Assembly: GCA_009926295.1 (NCBI GenBank)
Contig: RFPF01000052.1
Span: 1 to 15,211, forward strand
DNA: 15,211 nt
Source: Planctomycetia bacterium
GTDB taxonomy: Bacteria; Planctomycetota; Planctomycetia; Pirellulales; UBA1268
Reading direction: 5' to 3'
Numbering within the stretch: position 1 is the stretch's first letter; every line of letters begins with the position of its first letter. Positions 1-6,679 of this stretch are shown one piece after another. Below the pieces are notes generated by a model. That model was not told the origin of the DNA. It was given only the letters and a program-made list of their open reading frames with translations, and made no database searches. The translations under genes and the position numbers were made by a program.

Positions 1-7
1 GGCACCG

Positions 8-1027
8 TCACCAACGGGCCTCGACGCCGAGCGTCGCGCCTTCCAGCCAGACCGTCTTGCCCCCGACGATGCCGGTGCCCGCGAGGGTGTTCGTGGTGAA
101 GTCGAACTGGTCGGGGGCCAGGGCCACGCCCGTCAGCCAGAGCATCGTGTAGCCGGCGCGGATCGACCACACGTCGCCGAGGTGGCGGACGACCGACACG
201 TTCCACTCGAGGATGCTGCCGACGTCGCCGCCCCGCCCGCCCCGCGCCGAGCGATACTGCTCGCCCGTGACCGCATCGACGACCGGCGCCTGCGACTGCG
301 AGAGGGCCACTCCGGCCAGGGCCGCCTTGCCCGTGCCCTCGAGCCCCCAGCGGTCCCAGTCGATCCGGCCGCGGACGCCGACCTGCCCCCCGAAGAGGTT
401 CGATCCGGCGCGCACGCCATACCGGCTCGGCGCCCTCCCCGGCGTGGTGAGGGCGATCGTCGCCTGCTCCTCGAGGTCGGCCCAGCGGAACCCCGCGAGC
501 CAGTCGATCGTCGACACGAAGGGGGCCTGGTCCGCGGCGTAGGCGTTGAGTCGGGGCTGGTGCACGTGCTCGCTGGTGGCGAGCAGGTTCGCCTCCGCGC
601 CGTTGATCGTGGAGCCGTAGAAAACCTGGGCCGTCGACGCGTCGCGCAGGCTCGCCACGCGGCTCGCCAGCGGCGGGGCGATCTGCAGGTTGGCGTTGCC
701 GGTGGCGGCCGCGTCGGCCTTCATGCCGTAGATGCCAAGGTAGCCAAGTTCCCAGCCGTGGCGATCGCAGCCGTGGCGGCCCACGAACGCCCGGATGCCG
801 CCGGCGACAGGATACCGCGGGTCGGATGCGCTGATCGCGGCCTGCCCCGTGTCGGTGTCGAGCACCAGCGGAGTCGCGTTGGCATCGTTGTCGCGCTGGA
901 GGAAGACCGCGTCGACGACGGCGTAGGTTTCGGCGTCCGCGGCGAGGCCGGCGCACGGAGGGGCCGCGAGTGGCGTACAGACCGCCACCGCGAGCATGGC
1001 TGCACGAATCAGACGTCGCGCGTACAC
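8..1027 (-). CDS. BBP7-like outer-membrane beta-barrel protein
   Basis: Predicted exported outer-membrane barrel of the BBP7 type, a family expanded in planctomycetes; its substrate is unknown. I chose the GTG at 1027 because GGAGGGGGG lies about 4-12 bases upstream and it yields a classic signal peptide: RRLIR, then a hydrophobic Ala/Leu/Val core (residues 9-23), then a probable cut after the Ala-rich stretch near residues 29-32. The only nearby ATG (997) would lose the basic n-region. The mature 300-odd residues alternate polar and hydrophobic positions. They contain typical strand pairs such as DWLAGFRWADLEEQ (175-188) and VGVRGRIDWDRWGLEGTG (216-233), and the chain ends in an aromatic residue (GVEARW), as barrels usually do. 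The length of 339 residues is somewhat short for the family. Family assignment is from pattern recognition. It stands alone on this strand, and the divergent neighbour is the RidA gene. Confidence 0.72.
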   Translation of the reverse strand: MYARRLIRAAMLAVAVCTPLAAPPCAGLAADAETYAVVDAVFLQRDNDANATPLVLDTDTGQAAISASDPRYPVAGGIRAFVGRHGCDRHGWELGYLGIYGMKADAAATGNANLQIAPPLASRVASLRDASTAQVFYGSTINGAEANLLATSEHVHQPRLNAYAADQAPFVSTIDWLAGFRWADLEEQATIALTTPGRAPSRYGVRAGSNLFGGQVGVRGRIDWDRWGLEGTGKAALAGVALSQSQAPVVDAVTGEQYRSARGGRGGDVGSILEWNVSVVRHLGDVWSIRAGYTMLWLTGVALAPDQFDFTTNTLAGTGIVGGKTVWLEGATLGVEARW

Positions 1028-1062
1028 CCGGCCCCCCTCCGCATCGTCATCCGAACCGCGAC

Positions 1063-1098
1063 CGGCACGACTGGAGTATTCGGCACGACCCGCACGAC
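1063..1098. repeat. Three 9-bp direct repeats upstream of the barrel gene
   Basis: CGGCACGAC occurs at 1063-1071 and 1081-1089, and CCGCACGAC (one mismatch) at 1090-1098, so the spacings are 18 and 9 bases. The cluster sits 36-71 bases upstream of the GTG start of the barrel gene, in the divergent interval with the RidA gene, where an operator or activator site would be expected. No clear -35/-10 pair could be assigned here. Calling it regulatory is inference. Confidence 0.35.
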
Positions 1099-1211
1099 CG
1101 GATGAACTTTCGTGAACCCGTGGATGGCGATGCGGCAAGCGGGGAGGCCGGCGCGGTCTGGGCGGTCGCGCCGCTTGACGGCCCGCCCGGCCTCGGCCAG
1201 ACTCCCGGTGC

Positions 1212-1694
1212 ATGCCCCAGGAAACAGCAAGCCCGCAGCAGCGACTCGTGACGCTCGGGCTCGTGCTACCCCCCGCCCCGAAGCCGATCGGTGCCTACGT
1301 GCCCAGCCTCGTGCTCGGGCGATTTCTCCACTGCTCCGGACATCTGCCGCTGCTGCCGGACGGGGGCCTCGTCAAGGGCCGGGTCGGCGCCGATCTCGAC
1401 GTCGAGGCCGGGCGGGCAGCCGCCCGCCAGGTGGCGCTGGCGCTGCTCGCCTCCGTGATCGCCGCCGTCGGCTCGCTCGACCGGGTGCGGCGGGTGGTCA
1501 GGGTGATGGGCATGGTCCAGTGCACGCCGGAGTTCGACCAGCATCCGCAGGTGCTCAACGGCTGCAGCGAGCTGTTCGCCGAGGTCTGGGGCCGCGACGC
1601 CGGGATCGGCGTGCGGAGCGCCTTCGGCGTCGCCTCGCTTCCGACCGGCGTGGCCGTGGAGATCGAGGCCCTGTTCGAACTGGCAGGGGAGTGA
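1212..1694 (+). CDS. RidA/YjgF-family protein (divergent subfamily)
   Basis: A 160-residue member of the YjgF/YER057c/UK114 (Rid) superfamily, trimeric cytosolic proteins. Canonical RidA hydrolyses reactive enamine/imine intermediates released by PLP enzymes. Visible family features are the N-terminal LHCSGHLPLLPDG strand-turn (39-51), the central helix with AARQVALALLASVIAAVGSLDRV (70-92), VVRVMGMVQC (95-104) and the C-terminal RSAFGVASLPTGVAVEIEALFEL (135-157). R135 and E150 fall where the family's conserved Arg and Glu lie. The longer N-terminus resembles the 150-160 residue Rid subfamily rather than the 130-residue RidA, so activity on imines is uncertain. The ATG at 1212 has no good Shine-Dalgarno sequence; the alternative GTG start 12 codons in would cut only a non-conserved tail. 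Confidence 0.85.
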   Translation: MPQETASPQQRLVTLGLVLPPAPKPIGAYVPSLVLGRFLHCSGHLPLLPDGGLVKGRVGADLDVEAGRAAARQVALALLASVIAAVGSLDRVRRVVRVMGMVQCTPEFDQHPQVLNGCSELFAEVWGRDAGIGVRSAFGVASLPTGVAVEIEALFELAGE

Positions 1695-1701
1695 CCCCGG
1701 G

Positions 1702-1720
1702 GGCGGGAGGATCTTCCGCC
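1702..1720 (+). terminator. Possible hairpin terminator after the RidA gene
   Basis: GGCGGGA (1702-1708) pairs with TTCCGCC (1714-1720) through one G-U pair, around a five-base loop. It lies 7 bases after the RidA stop codon and is followed by GCGCCTGTTTCTT, only a weak T tract. It sits immediately before a promoter-like sequence, which fits an end of transcription. Confidence 0.4.
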
Positions 1721-1731
1721 GCGCCTGTTTC

Positions 1732-1761
1732 TTGACACCGGCCCGCGGCACCCTGTCTAGT
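1732..1761 (+). promoter_or_regulatory. Sigma-70-like promoter for the CxxCH protein operon
   Basis: A perfect -35 box TTGACA (1732-1737) is followed 18 bases later by TCTAGT (1756-1761). A TAGTAAT alternative lies slightly downstream, giving a long spacer. The predicted start would lie about 50 bases before the ATG at 1821. The leader that follows resembles the one in front of the gene at 4917. Confidence 0.55.
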
Positions 1762-1820
1762 AATCGGGTCGATTCGGCCACGCGGCCGCGACGGTGGAAC
1801 CATCTCCCGGGAGTGCATCG

Positions 1821-2213
1821 ATGTCTGGACCCAGCCGAATCGCCTTGACGCTCGGATTTCTCGTCAAGCTGTGCGCGGGCTCCGCAGCGCGGCCCGCCTA
1901 CGCGATCAAGGAGTTTTTCGACGAGTTCAAGGCGGTCTACGTGAAGCCCGACAGTGCCGAGGCGGCCGACAAGGCGCTCGCCGCGGAGGTCGAGACTGCG
2001 AAGTGCGTGGTGTGCCACGCTCCGAGCAGCAAGAAGGAGCGGAACTCCTACGGCAACGCGCTGGCCGAGCTGCTCGACAAGAAGGAAGACAAGAAGGACA
2101 CGGCCAAGATTCGCAAGGCGCTCGAGCAGGTGGCGGGCATGCCGAGCCCGTCGGGGCCGACCTACGGCGAACTGCTGAAGCAGGGCAAGCTGCCCGGTGC
2201 CGCGGCCAAGTAG
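1821..2213 (+). CDS. Small exported CxxCH (heme c motif) protein
   Basis: A 130-residue protein with an N-terminal signal peptide (basic R6, hydrophobic 8-18, probable cleavage after PAYA near residue 28) and one CVVCH motif at 62-66. That is the signature for covalent heme attachment in c-type cytochromes. Downstream are KKERNSYGNALAELL (71-85), a Lys/Asp-rich charged segment (87-99), M107 as a possible distal heme ligand and a Lys-rich tail. Similar short 'CxxCH...RNxYG' proteins recur in planctomycetes, but no function has been established to my knowledge. It may be a small periplasmic electron carrier, or CxxCH could bind metal without heme. The start at 1821 is supported by CGGGAG six bases upstream; an in-frame ATG at 1794 would place an unsuitable segment before the signal peptide. 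It is probably co-transcribed with the next gene, 46 bases on. Confidence 0.72.
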   Translation: MSGPSRIALTLGFLVKLCAGSAARPAYAIKEFFDEFKAVYVKPDSAEAADKALAAEVETAKCVVCHAPSSKKERNSYGNALAELLDKKEDKKDTAKIRKALEQVAGMPSPSGPTYGELLKQGKLPGAAAK

Positions 2214-2259
2214 GCCGGCGGCGTGCGATGGACTGCAATCACGGCACGTGAGGGATCAC

Positions 2260-2754
2260 ATGGCGGACTTTCGTTGCGGAACGGTGGCACGGGCGTGCGT
2301 TCTCGGATGCTTGTGCATCGTGGTCGCGTCGGCGTCCGGCAGCGCGGAGGCACGGCCCCTGCGCGGCCCGGTGATGCGTGCCGAGCGGCGCGTGGCGCGG
2401 GCGGAGGCGGCGCTCGAACGTGAACTGGGCCGCCCGCCGGAGCGGCCGCGGACCGCGGCACTGGCGGCCGAAGCGCGGCGGGCTCAAACCGCCACCAGGA
2501 ATCCGGCGAGTCCTGCTCCTCCGAGGGCCCCGCAGGCACGCAGTGCCGCTCCCGCGCCGACGCCAGCTCCGCAGTCGCGGGACGAGGTGGCCAGGGCGGC
2601 GTTCGAGAGCCCGGCGCAACCCGGGCCCCGGGCCGACGAGCCCGCCGAGGACGGCACGTACAGCGTGCTCGTGCGGCCCGATGCTGCTTCGGAAAAAGCG
2701 GACGGCCCCCGGCAGGGAGAGCCGCTGCGGTTCCCCGACGCTCAATCGCCCTGA
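2260..2754 (+). CDS. Exported Pro/Ala/Arg-rich protein of unknown function
   Basis: A 164-residue protein that I do not recognise. It starts at the ATG at 2260, with GAGGGA about 5 bases upstream. Residues 1-31 form a signal peptide (ACVLGCLCIVVASASGSAEA region). Residues 38-60 are Arg/Ala/Glu-rich and probably helical (MRAERRVARAEAALERE), residues 60-120 are a low-complexity Pro/Ala linker, and the C-terminal 40 residues are acidic to neutral and contain DGTYSVLVRPDA. It lacks cysteines after the signal sequence. It follows the CxxCH protein on the same strand, so both may be exported from one transcript. Its last 13 bases overlap the 3' end of the convergent HD-domain gene. The low-complexity composition makes the exact role unreadable, but the signal peptide and ribosome site argue that it is real. 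Confidence 0.55.
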   Translation: MADFRCGTVARACVLGCLCIVVASASGSAEARPLRGPVMRAERRVARAEAALERELGRPPERPRTAALAAEARRAQTATRNPASPAPPRAPQARSAAPAPTPAPQSRDEVARAAFESPAQPGPRADEPAEDGTYSVLVRPDAASEKADGPRQGEPLRFPDAQSP

Positions 2755-4079
2755 CAGGCATCGAGCACGCGGCGGTCGAGGTCGGGCAGGCCCGAGAGGG
2801 CGGCCGCAACGTCGGGTGGGGCGAAGATGCGGACCCGCTTCACGAGGTTGTCGAACTGCTCGTGGGCGAGGCTGCGCACGACGGGCGAGAGCTGCTCGAG
2901 CGGCCGCCAGGCCGGCGCCGCGCCCCGCCCGGGTCGCTCGCGAACCTGCAGCTTGAACTCGACCTCGCGTTCGGCGGGGGGCGCGTCGATGAGCAGGGAG
3001 TGTGGCTCGATGAAGCGGCCGGTCGCCCGCGCGAGTTGCGCTGCGAGCCGGGCCCCGATCGCGAAGGTGTCGGCGTAGGATCGCCCGGCGAGCGCACGGT
3101 GGATGTCGGGCTGGTGGAGCGCGTCGAACGTCGCCACCCGCTTCACGAGCCGGCGCACCGGGCCGAAGAGGCCGGCGGCGAGGTCGGCTGCCGGCGTGCC
3201 GCGGGCCGCGGCCAGCAGCCAGTCGGCGAAGGCATGGTCGTCGAGCCGCACGAGCGTCTCCGGCACGATTGCCGCCCGCACGGTCCATACGGCGCGCTGC
3301 AGCATCGCGGTGGCGGCCCGCACGGCGTGGTGCCAGTACACCTCGCTGAACATCACGTAGCGGGCGAACACCATCAGCTCCGCTGCCGTGCGGCCCTTCT
3401 CCGTGATCGCGAGGCTCGTCCCCGACGCATCGACGCACAGGCTGGAGAGCAGCCGCTCCTGGTCGAAGTGCCGCCCGTAGGGCACACCGGCGTGCAGGCT
3501 GTCGCGGGCGAGGTAGTCCATCTTGTCGACGTCGATCGGTCCGGAGAGAAGCGAGTGAAGGAGGCGGCCCGCGGGATCGACGGCGGAGCCCTCGATGAGC
3601 GCGGCCACGCGCTCCGGGTCGAGGGACCACTCGCGGCGGAGCACCGCCGCGGCATCGCCCGAGGTCACGAGTGAGCGTACGAACGACTCGTGCCGTGGCA
3701 GTTCCGGAAGCCCCATGTCCTCCAGGGGATGGCAGTAGGCCCAGTGCCCGACGTCGTGGACGAGCGCCGCCACGACGAAGGCGGCGGCGTCGGCCTCGCC
3801 CACCGTGGCCGCGAACTGCGCGTCGTGCCGCAGCCGCGCGAGGAACGCGAGTGCCAGCCTGTAGACCCCGAGCGAGTGCTCGAGCCGCGAATGGGTGGCG
3901 CCCGGGTAGACGAGGGCCACCAGCCCCAACTGGCTGATCCGGGCCAGCCGGCGCAGAAGGGGGAGGTCGATCAGGCTGCGGGTCCGCGGCGTGAACGGCA
4001 CCGTGAGGTCGGGCGGAATGCGCAGGCCATCTCCGCCGGAGTCGAGGGCGACGAGTTCGGGGAGGGAGTCGAATGCCAT
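2742..4079 (-). CDS. HD-domain phosphohydrolase, SAMHD1/dGTPase-like
   Basis: A 445-residue cytosolic HD-superfamily phosphohydrolase. The metal-binding set is visible: H68 in HSRLEHSLGVYRL (63-75), the HD dyad H108-D109 in ALVHDVGHWAYCH (105-117), and the distal Asp region GPIDVDKMDYLARDSLHAGV (180-199). This last stretch closely resembles the corresponding part of human SAMHD1 and of bacterial dNTP triphosphohydrolases. The N-terminus (DLTVPFTPRTRSLIDLPLLRRLARISQLG) also matches the family's opening 'I.I......LI.T.EFQRLR.I.QLG' pattern. Expected activity is dNTP to deoxynucleoside plus triphosphate, but substrate is inferred; YwfO-like or other nucleotide targets are possible. The ATG at 4079 follows the stop of the zinc-ribbon membrane gene by 2 bases, so the two are one operon, probably translationally coupled. 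The longer upstream reading in this frame overlaps that gene and is rejected. Confidence 0.85.
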   Translation of the reverse strand: MAFDSLPELVALDSGGDGLRIPPDLTVPFTPRTRSLIDLPLLRRLARISQLGLVALVYPGATHSRLEHSLGVYRLALAFLARLRHDAQFAATVGEADAAAFVVAALVHDVGHWAYCHPLEDMGLPELPRHESFVRSLVTSGDAAAVLRREWSLDPERVAALIEGSAVDPAGRLLHSLLSGPIDVDKMDYLARDSLHAGVPYGRHFDQERLLSSLCVDASGTSLAITEKGRTAAELMVFARYVMFSEVYWHHAVRAATAMLQRAVWTVRAAIVPETLVRLDDHAFADWLLAAARGTPAADLAAGLFGPVRRLVKRVATFDALHQPDIHRALAGRSYADTFAIGARLAAQLARATGRFIEPHSLLIDAPPAEREVEFKLQVRERPGRGAAPAWRPLEQLSPVVRSLAHEQFDNLVKRVRIFAPPDVAAALSGLPDLDRRVLDACQGD

Positions 4080-4081
4080 GG

Positions 4082-4750
4082 TCAGATCGGCGTGAGGCCG
4101 GCCAGCCAGCGCAGCACGGCGGTGAACAGCACGTAGAGCGAGTAGTGGGCGGCCGCCACGCCCCAGTCGAGGTCGAGCGTGGCGAAGGATGCGAGCGCGC
4201 CGACGCCGAGGAAGATCGGCGCGACGTAGAGCCACTGCCACATCTCCGCGGTCATGTCGGCGGGCACGCATGTCCGCACGGCCCACAGGCCCGCATACAC
4301 GGCGGCACAAATGGCCACGCGGACGGCCAGCGCACGGCCGCGGTAGGGCTCGAGCTCGCGGTCGCGGGTGATTCGGTAGCCGACGAGGACGCAGGGAAAC
4401 GACAGCGCCACCGCGGCCACGGCGAGGGCCCACGTGGGCGGGTCGGAGTGCCACGCGAGCCGGGCGAGCAACGCCATGACCACGGCAAAAATGCCGCCCC
4501 CGAAAACCGCCGCCACCTGGAGGCCGGACACGGGCCTTTCCGAGCTCTTGATGGGTGCGGTCGGGATGCGGCCGGTGCCCCGCGAGCTGGCCACGGGGGC
4601 TTCTGGCTCGTGGATCGTCACCGCCTGCACGGCCGGCTTCGGGATCGTGATCGGCTGCTTGCACTTCGGGCACGGGCCCGTGCGGCCGGCGTTGTGGTCG
4701 CTGACGGAGAACCGGCTCTTGCAGCCCGGGCAGACGACCTCGATGGGCAT
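4082..4750 (-). CDS. Zinc-ribbon membrane protein
   Basis: A 222-residue inner-membrane protein. The N-terminus is a CxxC...CxxC zinc ribbon (C7, C10, C27, C30) of the planctomycete type (CPGCKSRFSVSDHNAG...CPKC). A hydrophilic linker follows (31-77). About five transmembrane segments come next, near 79-98, 107-125, 142-160, 172-192 and 198-217. No catalytic motif is visible. The start at 4750 is chosen because the ribbon begins at once (MPIEVVCPGC), although the Shine-Dalgarno GGGTGG is weak. It is first in an operon with the HD phosphohydrolase (2-base gap), suggesting that the ribbon faces the cytoplasm and the two proteins act together or are at least made together. The partner and role are inferred, not known. 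The divergent neighbour at 4917 also begins with a zinc ribbon. Confidence 0.75.
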   Translation of the reverse strand: MPIEVVCPGCKSRFSVSDHNAGRTGPCPKCKQPITIPKPAVQAVTIHEPEAPVASSRGTGRIPTAPIKSSERPVSGLQVAAVFGGGIFAVVMALLARLAWHSDPPTWALAVAAVALSFPCVLVGYRITRDRELEPYRGRALAVRVAICAAVYAGLWAVRTCVPADMTAEMWQWLYVAPIFLGVGALASFATLDLDWGVAAAHYSLYVLFTAVLRWLAGLTPI

Positions 4751-4816
4751 GGCACCACCCGAACGACCGAGAGAACCGGGGCAATCCGACCCCGTCGCCG
4801 GCCGCCGCACCTCCGC

Positions 4817-4845
4817 AGTGTCAGAGGCCGCCGCCGGTCCGTCAA
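4817..4845 (-). promoter_or_regulatory. Promoter candidate for the zinc-ribbon/HD operon
   Basis: On the minus strand, TTGACG (4845-4840) and GACACT (4822-4817) are separated by 17 bases. The implied start lies about 60 bases before the ATG at 4750. The -35 box overlaps that of the divergent promoter driving the gene at 4917. The -10 match is moderate. Confidence 0.4.
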
Positions 4846-4868
4846 GGTGCTCGGCCGCACGCTAGACT
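4841..4868 (+). promoter_or_regulatory. Promoter candidate for the soluble zinc-ribbon gene
   Basis: GTCAAG (4841-4846) and TAGACT (4863-4868) lie 16 bases apart, about 50 bases before the ATG at 4917. The -35 match is weak. The -10 box and the following TTAATCG resemble the region ahead of the CxxCH gene at 1821. It shares bases 4841-4845 with the -35 of the opposite promoter. Confidence 0.35.
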
Positions 4869-4916
4869 TTAATCGACGGCGTCCGCGCCGCACGGTGGTT
4901 CCCCGGGAGTCGGACG

Positions 4917-5615
4917 ATGGCGGAGGAGAAGACGAGAATCGTGCCGCGGCCCGCCGCGAAGGCGGGCGGACGCACGCTCACGTTCCAGTGCCCCAACGGG
5001 CATCGCATCAACGTCGACGCCAGGCTCGCAGGCAAGCGAGGCACCTGCTCCAAGTGCGGCGTGCCCGTCGTGATTCCCACGTCAGACCAGACGGCGCGTT
5101 CCGATTCCGGGCCGCCGATGGTGCCGCCCGATCTGGCCGTCGTTGCCGAGGCCGCCGCCGTCGGGCCAACGCCGGCGCCGGACGCGTTTGCAAACCTTTT
5201 CGAAGGTGCGGCTGCGGCCGAATCGCGGCCCGCCGGGGAACTCATCGTCGACGTCACGGGTGGAGCCGTCGAACAGGGCGGCAGCGGCATCGGCGAGCTG
5301 GTGCAGGGGCATGCCCCGGAGGGATTCGCGGCGCCCGACCAGGTGGATGTCGTCGAGCACCCCACCGCCCAGCTCGTCGCCCGGCTGTGGCTGGAGAGGA
5401 ATCACGGCGGGATCGTGGAGCTGCACGTCGCCGGCGGGGGCGTCATCCTGCCGGAGTACTACGAACCGGCGTGGTCGCGGGGAACCCATGCTCTGTTCGC
5501 CAGCCAGACGCCCGACGGCAAGGTCACTCTCACGGCGGTGGCCTGGGACACGATCCAGAAGATCGTCGTCCGGCAGGTCGATGGCATGCCGGACGGCATG
5601 TTCCCCAACGACTGA
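4917..5615 (+). CDS. Soluble zinc-ribbon protein of unknown function
   Basis: A 232-residue protein with an N-terminal zinc-binding ribbon at 21-54. The likely ligands are C25 and H29 (CPNGH), then C44 and C47 (CSKC), separated by the GHRINVDARLAGKRGTC spacing typical of the planctomycete ribbon. Residues 56-140 are a low-complexity Ala/Pro/Gly linker. Residues 144-232 form a compact folded domain (QLVARLWLERNHGGIVELHV, YYEPAW, VTLTAVAWDTIQKIVVR), probably mixed alpha/beta, that I cannot assign to a family. There is no signal peptide or membrane segment. The ATG at 4917 has GGGAG about seven bases upstream. It is transcribed divergently from the zinc-ribbon membrane protein and ends 6 bases from the convergent ACT gene. 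It may be a DNA/RNA- or protein-interaction factor; no function is claimed. Confidence 0.68.
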   Translation: MAEEKTRIVPRPAAKAGGRTLTFQCPNGHRINVDARLAGKRGTCSKCGVPVVIPTSDQTARSDSGPPMVPPDLAVVAEAAAVGPTPAPDAFANLFEGAAAAESRPAGELIVDVTGGAVEQGGSGIGELVQGHAPEGFAAPDQVDVVEHPTAQLVARLWLERNHGGIVELHVAGGGVILPEYYEPAWSRGTHALFASQTPDGKVTLTAVAWDTIQKIVVRQVDGMPDGMFPND

Positions 5616-5621
5616 CGACCG

Positions 5622-6122
5622 CTATTCGTCCTCGTCGAGGTCGCCCTCGGTGATCATGGCGAAACCCTTGTTGCCCAGGGTTTCCAGGCCCATCTCGGTG
5701 TTGTCAACCATCAGGGCCACGGCCGGGCGGCCGCGCGGACGCATGAGGATCGGATAGGCCTGGATGATGTTGACCTCCGCCTGGAGGAGCGCCGTGCAGA
5801 TCCGCAGGAGCGGCTGGTCGCCCTCCGGGAGCTCGACCCCGATCAGGTCGCTCTCGATGAGCGCGAGCCCGGCGCGCTCGAGGATTTCGCGGCCCTGCTC
5901 CGGGTGGCTGAGGAGGAAGCGGACGAACGCGCATTCCCCGGAGTCGGTGATCGACAGGGCGACGATCCTTACCTTCGATCCGTCGAACCGACGCACCACC
6001 TCGAGAAGTTGGCCGACCCGGTTCTCGAGGAACACCGTGAATTGCCGGAGGGTCGGGAAGTTTCGGCCGCGGGCCGTGGCGAACCCGATCGAGCTGCCCT
6101 CGCCCCTGTCGCCGATGCTCAC
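5622..6122 (-). CDS. Tandem ACT-domain protein
   Basis: A 166-residue cytosolic protein made of two ACT-like small-molecule-binding modules. The first spans about 24-97 (LRQFTVFLENRVGQLLEVVRRF, then VRIVALSITDSGECAFVRFLL). The second spans about 104-160 (LLRICTALLQAEVNIIQAYPIL, then PAVALMVDNTEMGLETL). There is no catalytic domain, so it is probably an amino-acid-sensing regulator or regulatory subunit, similar to the small subunit of acetolactate synthase in its ACT opening. Such proteins are sometimes annotated loosely as acetolactate synthase. The effector and partner cannot be read from sequence. The start is GTG at 6122, with GGAG eight bases upstream; no better ATG precedes the conserved part. 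The acidic tail is GDLDEDE. It is convergent with the zinc-ribbon gene and divergent from the thioesterase. Confidence 0.78.
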   Translation of the reverse strand: MSIGDRGEGSSIGFATARGRNFPTLRQFTVFLENRVGQLLEVVRRFDGSKVRIVALSITDSGECAFVRFLLSHPEQGREILERAGLALIESDLIGVELPEGDQPLLRICTALLQAEVNIIQAYPILMRPRGRPAVALMVDNTEMGLETLGNKGFAMITEGDLDEDE

Positions 6123-6175
6123 GTGGTGGTCTCCGCAGTGTCGGACCGGCCGCCGAGCGCGCCGCCACGATGGCT

Positions 6176-6205
6176 TTGCCTCGATCCGGTCGCAAAGAAT
6201 AGAGT
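6176..6205 (+). promoter_or_regulatory. Promoter candidate for the thioesterase gene
   Basis: TTGCCT (6176-6181) and TAGAGT (6200-6205) are separated by 18 bases, giving a start roughly 60 bases before the ATG at 6272. The -10 hexamer resembles the TAGACT and TCTAGT boxes proposed for other plus-strand genes in this window. Confidence 0.4.
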
Positions 6206-6271
6206 CTCGCCCATGCGGAGGTCAACGAAGGCCCCGCCCGGAGAGCCCGCTGGCCACCGAGGAGCGCAGGC

Positions 6272-6658
6272 ATGCCGTTGGCAGTCCACGAGACCGAGAT
6301 CAGGGTGCGGTATCAGGAGACCGACGGGCAGCGGCGGGTGCACCACGCCAACTTCCTCACCTACTTCGAGATCGGCCGGACGGAGATGCTTCGGGCGCGC
6401 GGGGCCACCTACCGGCAGTTCGAGGAGGCCGGACTCTTTCTCGTGGTGTCGGAGGCCTCCTGCAGCTACCGGGCCGCGGCCGAATACGACGACCTGCTCG
6501 TCGTGAGGACGTTCGTCGAGAAGGTTGGCGGCGCGAGCATCGAGCACGCCTACGAGGTGATCCGGGGCACTTCGATCATCGCCCGCGGCCGAACGGTCGT
6601 CGTGTGCGTCGACCTGGAGGGCCGCGTCCGGCGGCTGCCGGACTGGCTGCTGGAGTGA
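6272..6658 (+). CDS. YbgC/FadM-type hotdog acyl-CoA thioesterase
   Basis: A 128-residue single-hotdog protein of the 4HBT superfamily. It probably hydrolyses acyl-CoA thioesters in the cytosol; chain-length preference is unknown. The N-terminal signature RVRYQETDGQRRVHHANFLTYFEIGRTEML (11-40) corresponds to the YbgC pattern 'VYYEDTDAGGVVYHANYL.FFE.ARTE'. D18 is the catalytic Asp equivalent. The rest matches in order: SEASCSYRAAAEYDDLLVVRTFVEKV, then GRTVVVCVDLEGRVRRLPDWL. Length equals the family norm. The start is supported by GAGGAG about seven bases upstream. YbgC in proteobacteria accompanies tol-pal, but no tol genes are present here, so a general metabolic role is more likely. Confidence 0.85.
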   Translation: MPLAVHETEIRVRYQETDGQRRVHHANFLTYFEIGRTEMLRARGATYRQFEEAGLFLVVSEASCSYRAAAEYDDLLVVRTFVEKVGGASIEHAYEVIRGTSIIARGRTVVVCVDLEGRVRRLPDWLLE

Positions 6659-6679
6659 GGAGGCCGGCAGCCGGTCGGA

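Noticed and set aside
2239..3630. 463-residue minus-strand reading antisense or out of frame to the HD gene
   Set aside because: Arg/Pro/Ala-rich translation with no family motif; it is a shadow of the HD-domain gene, which has clear catalytic motifs in another frame.
4811..6142. Identical 12-mer CTCCGCAGTGTC at 4811-4822 and 6131-6142
   Set aside because: Several 12-base matches are expected by chance in 15 kb of GC-biased sequence, and a common function at the two sites is not supported by promoter geometry.
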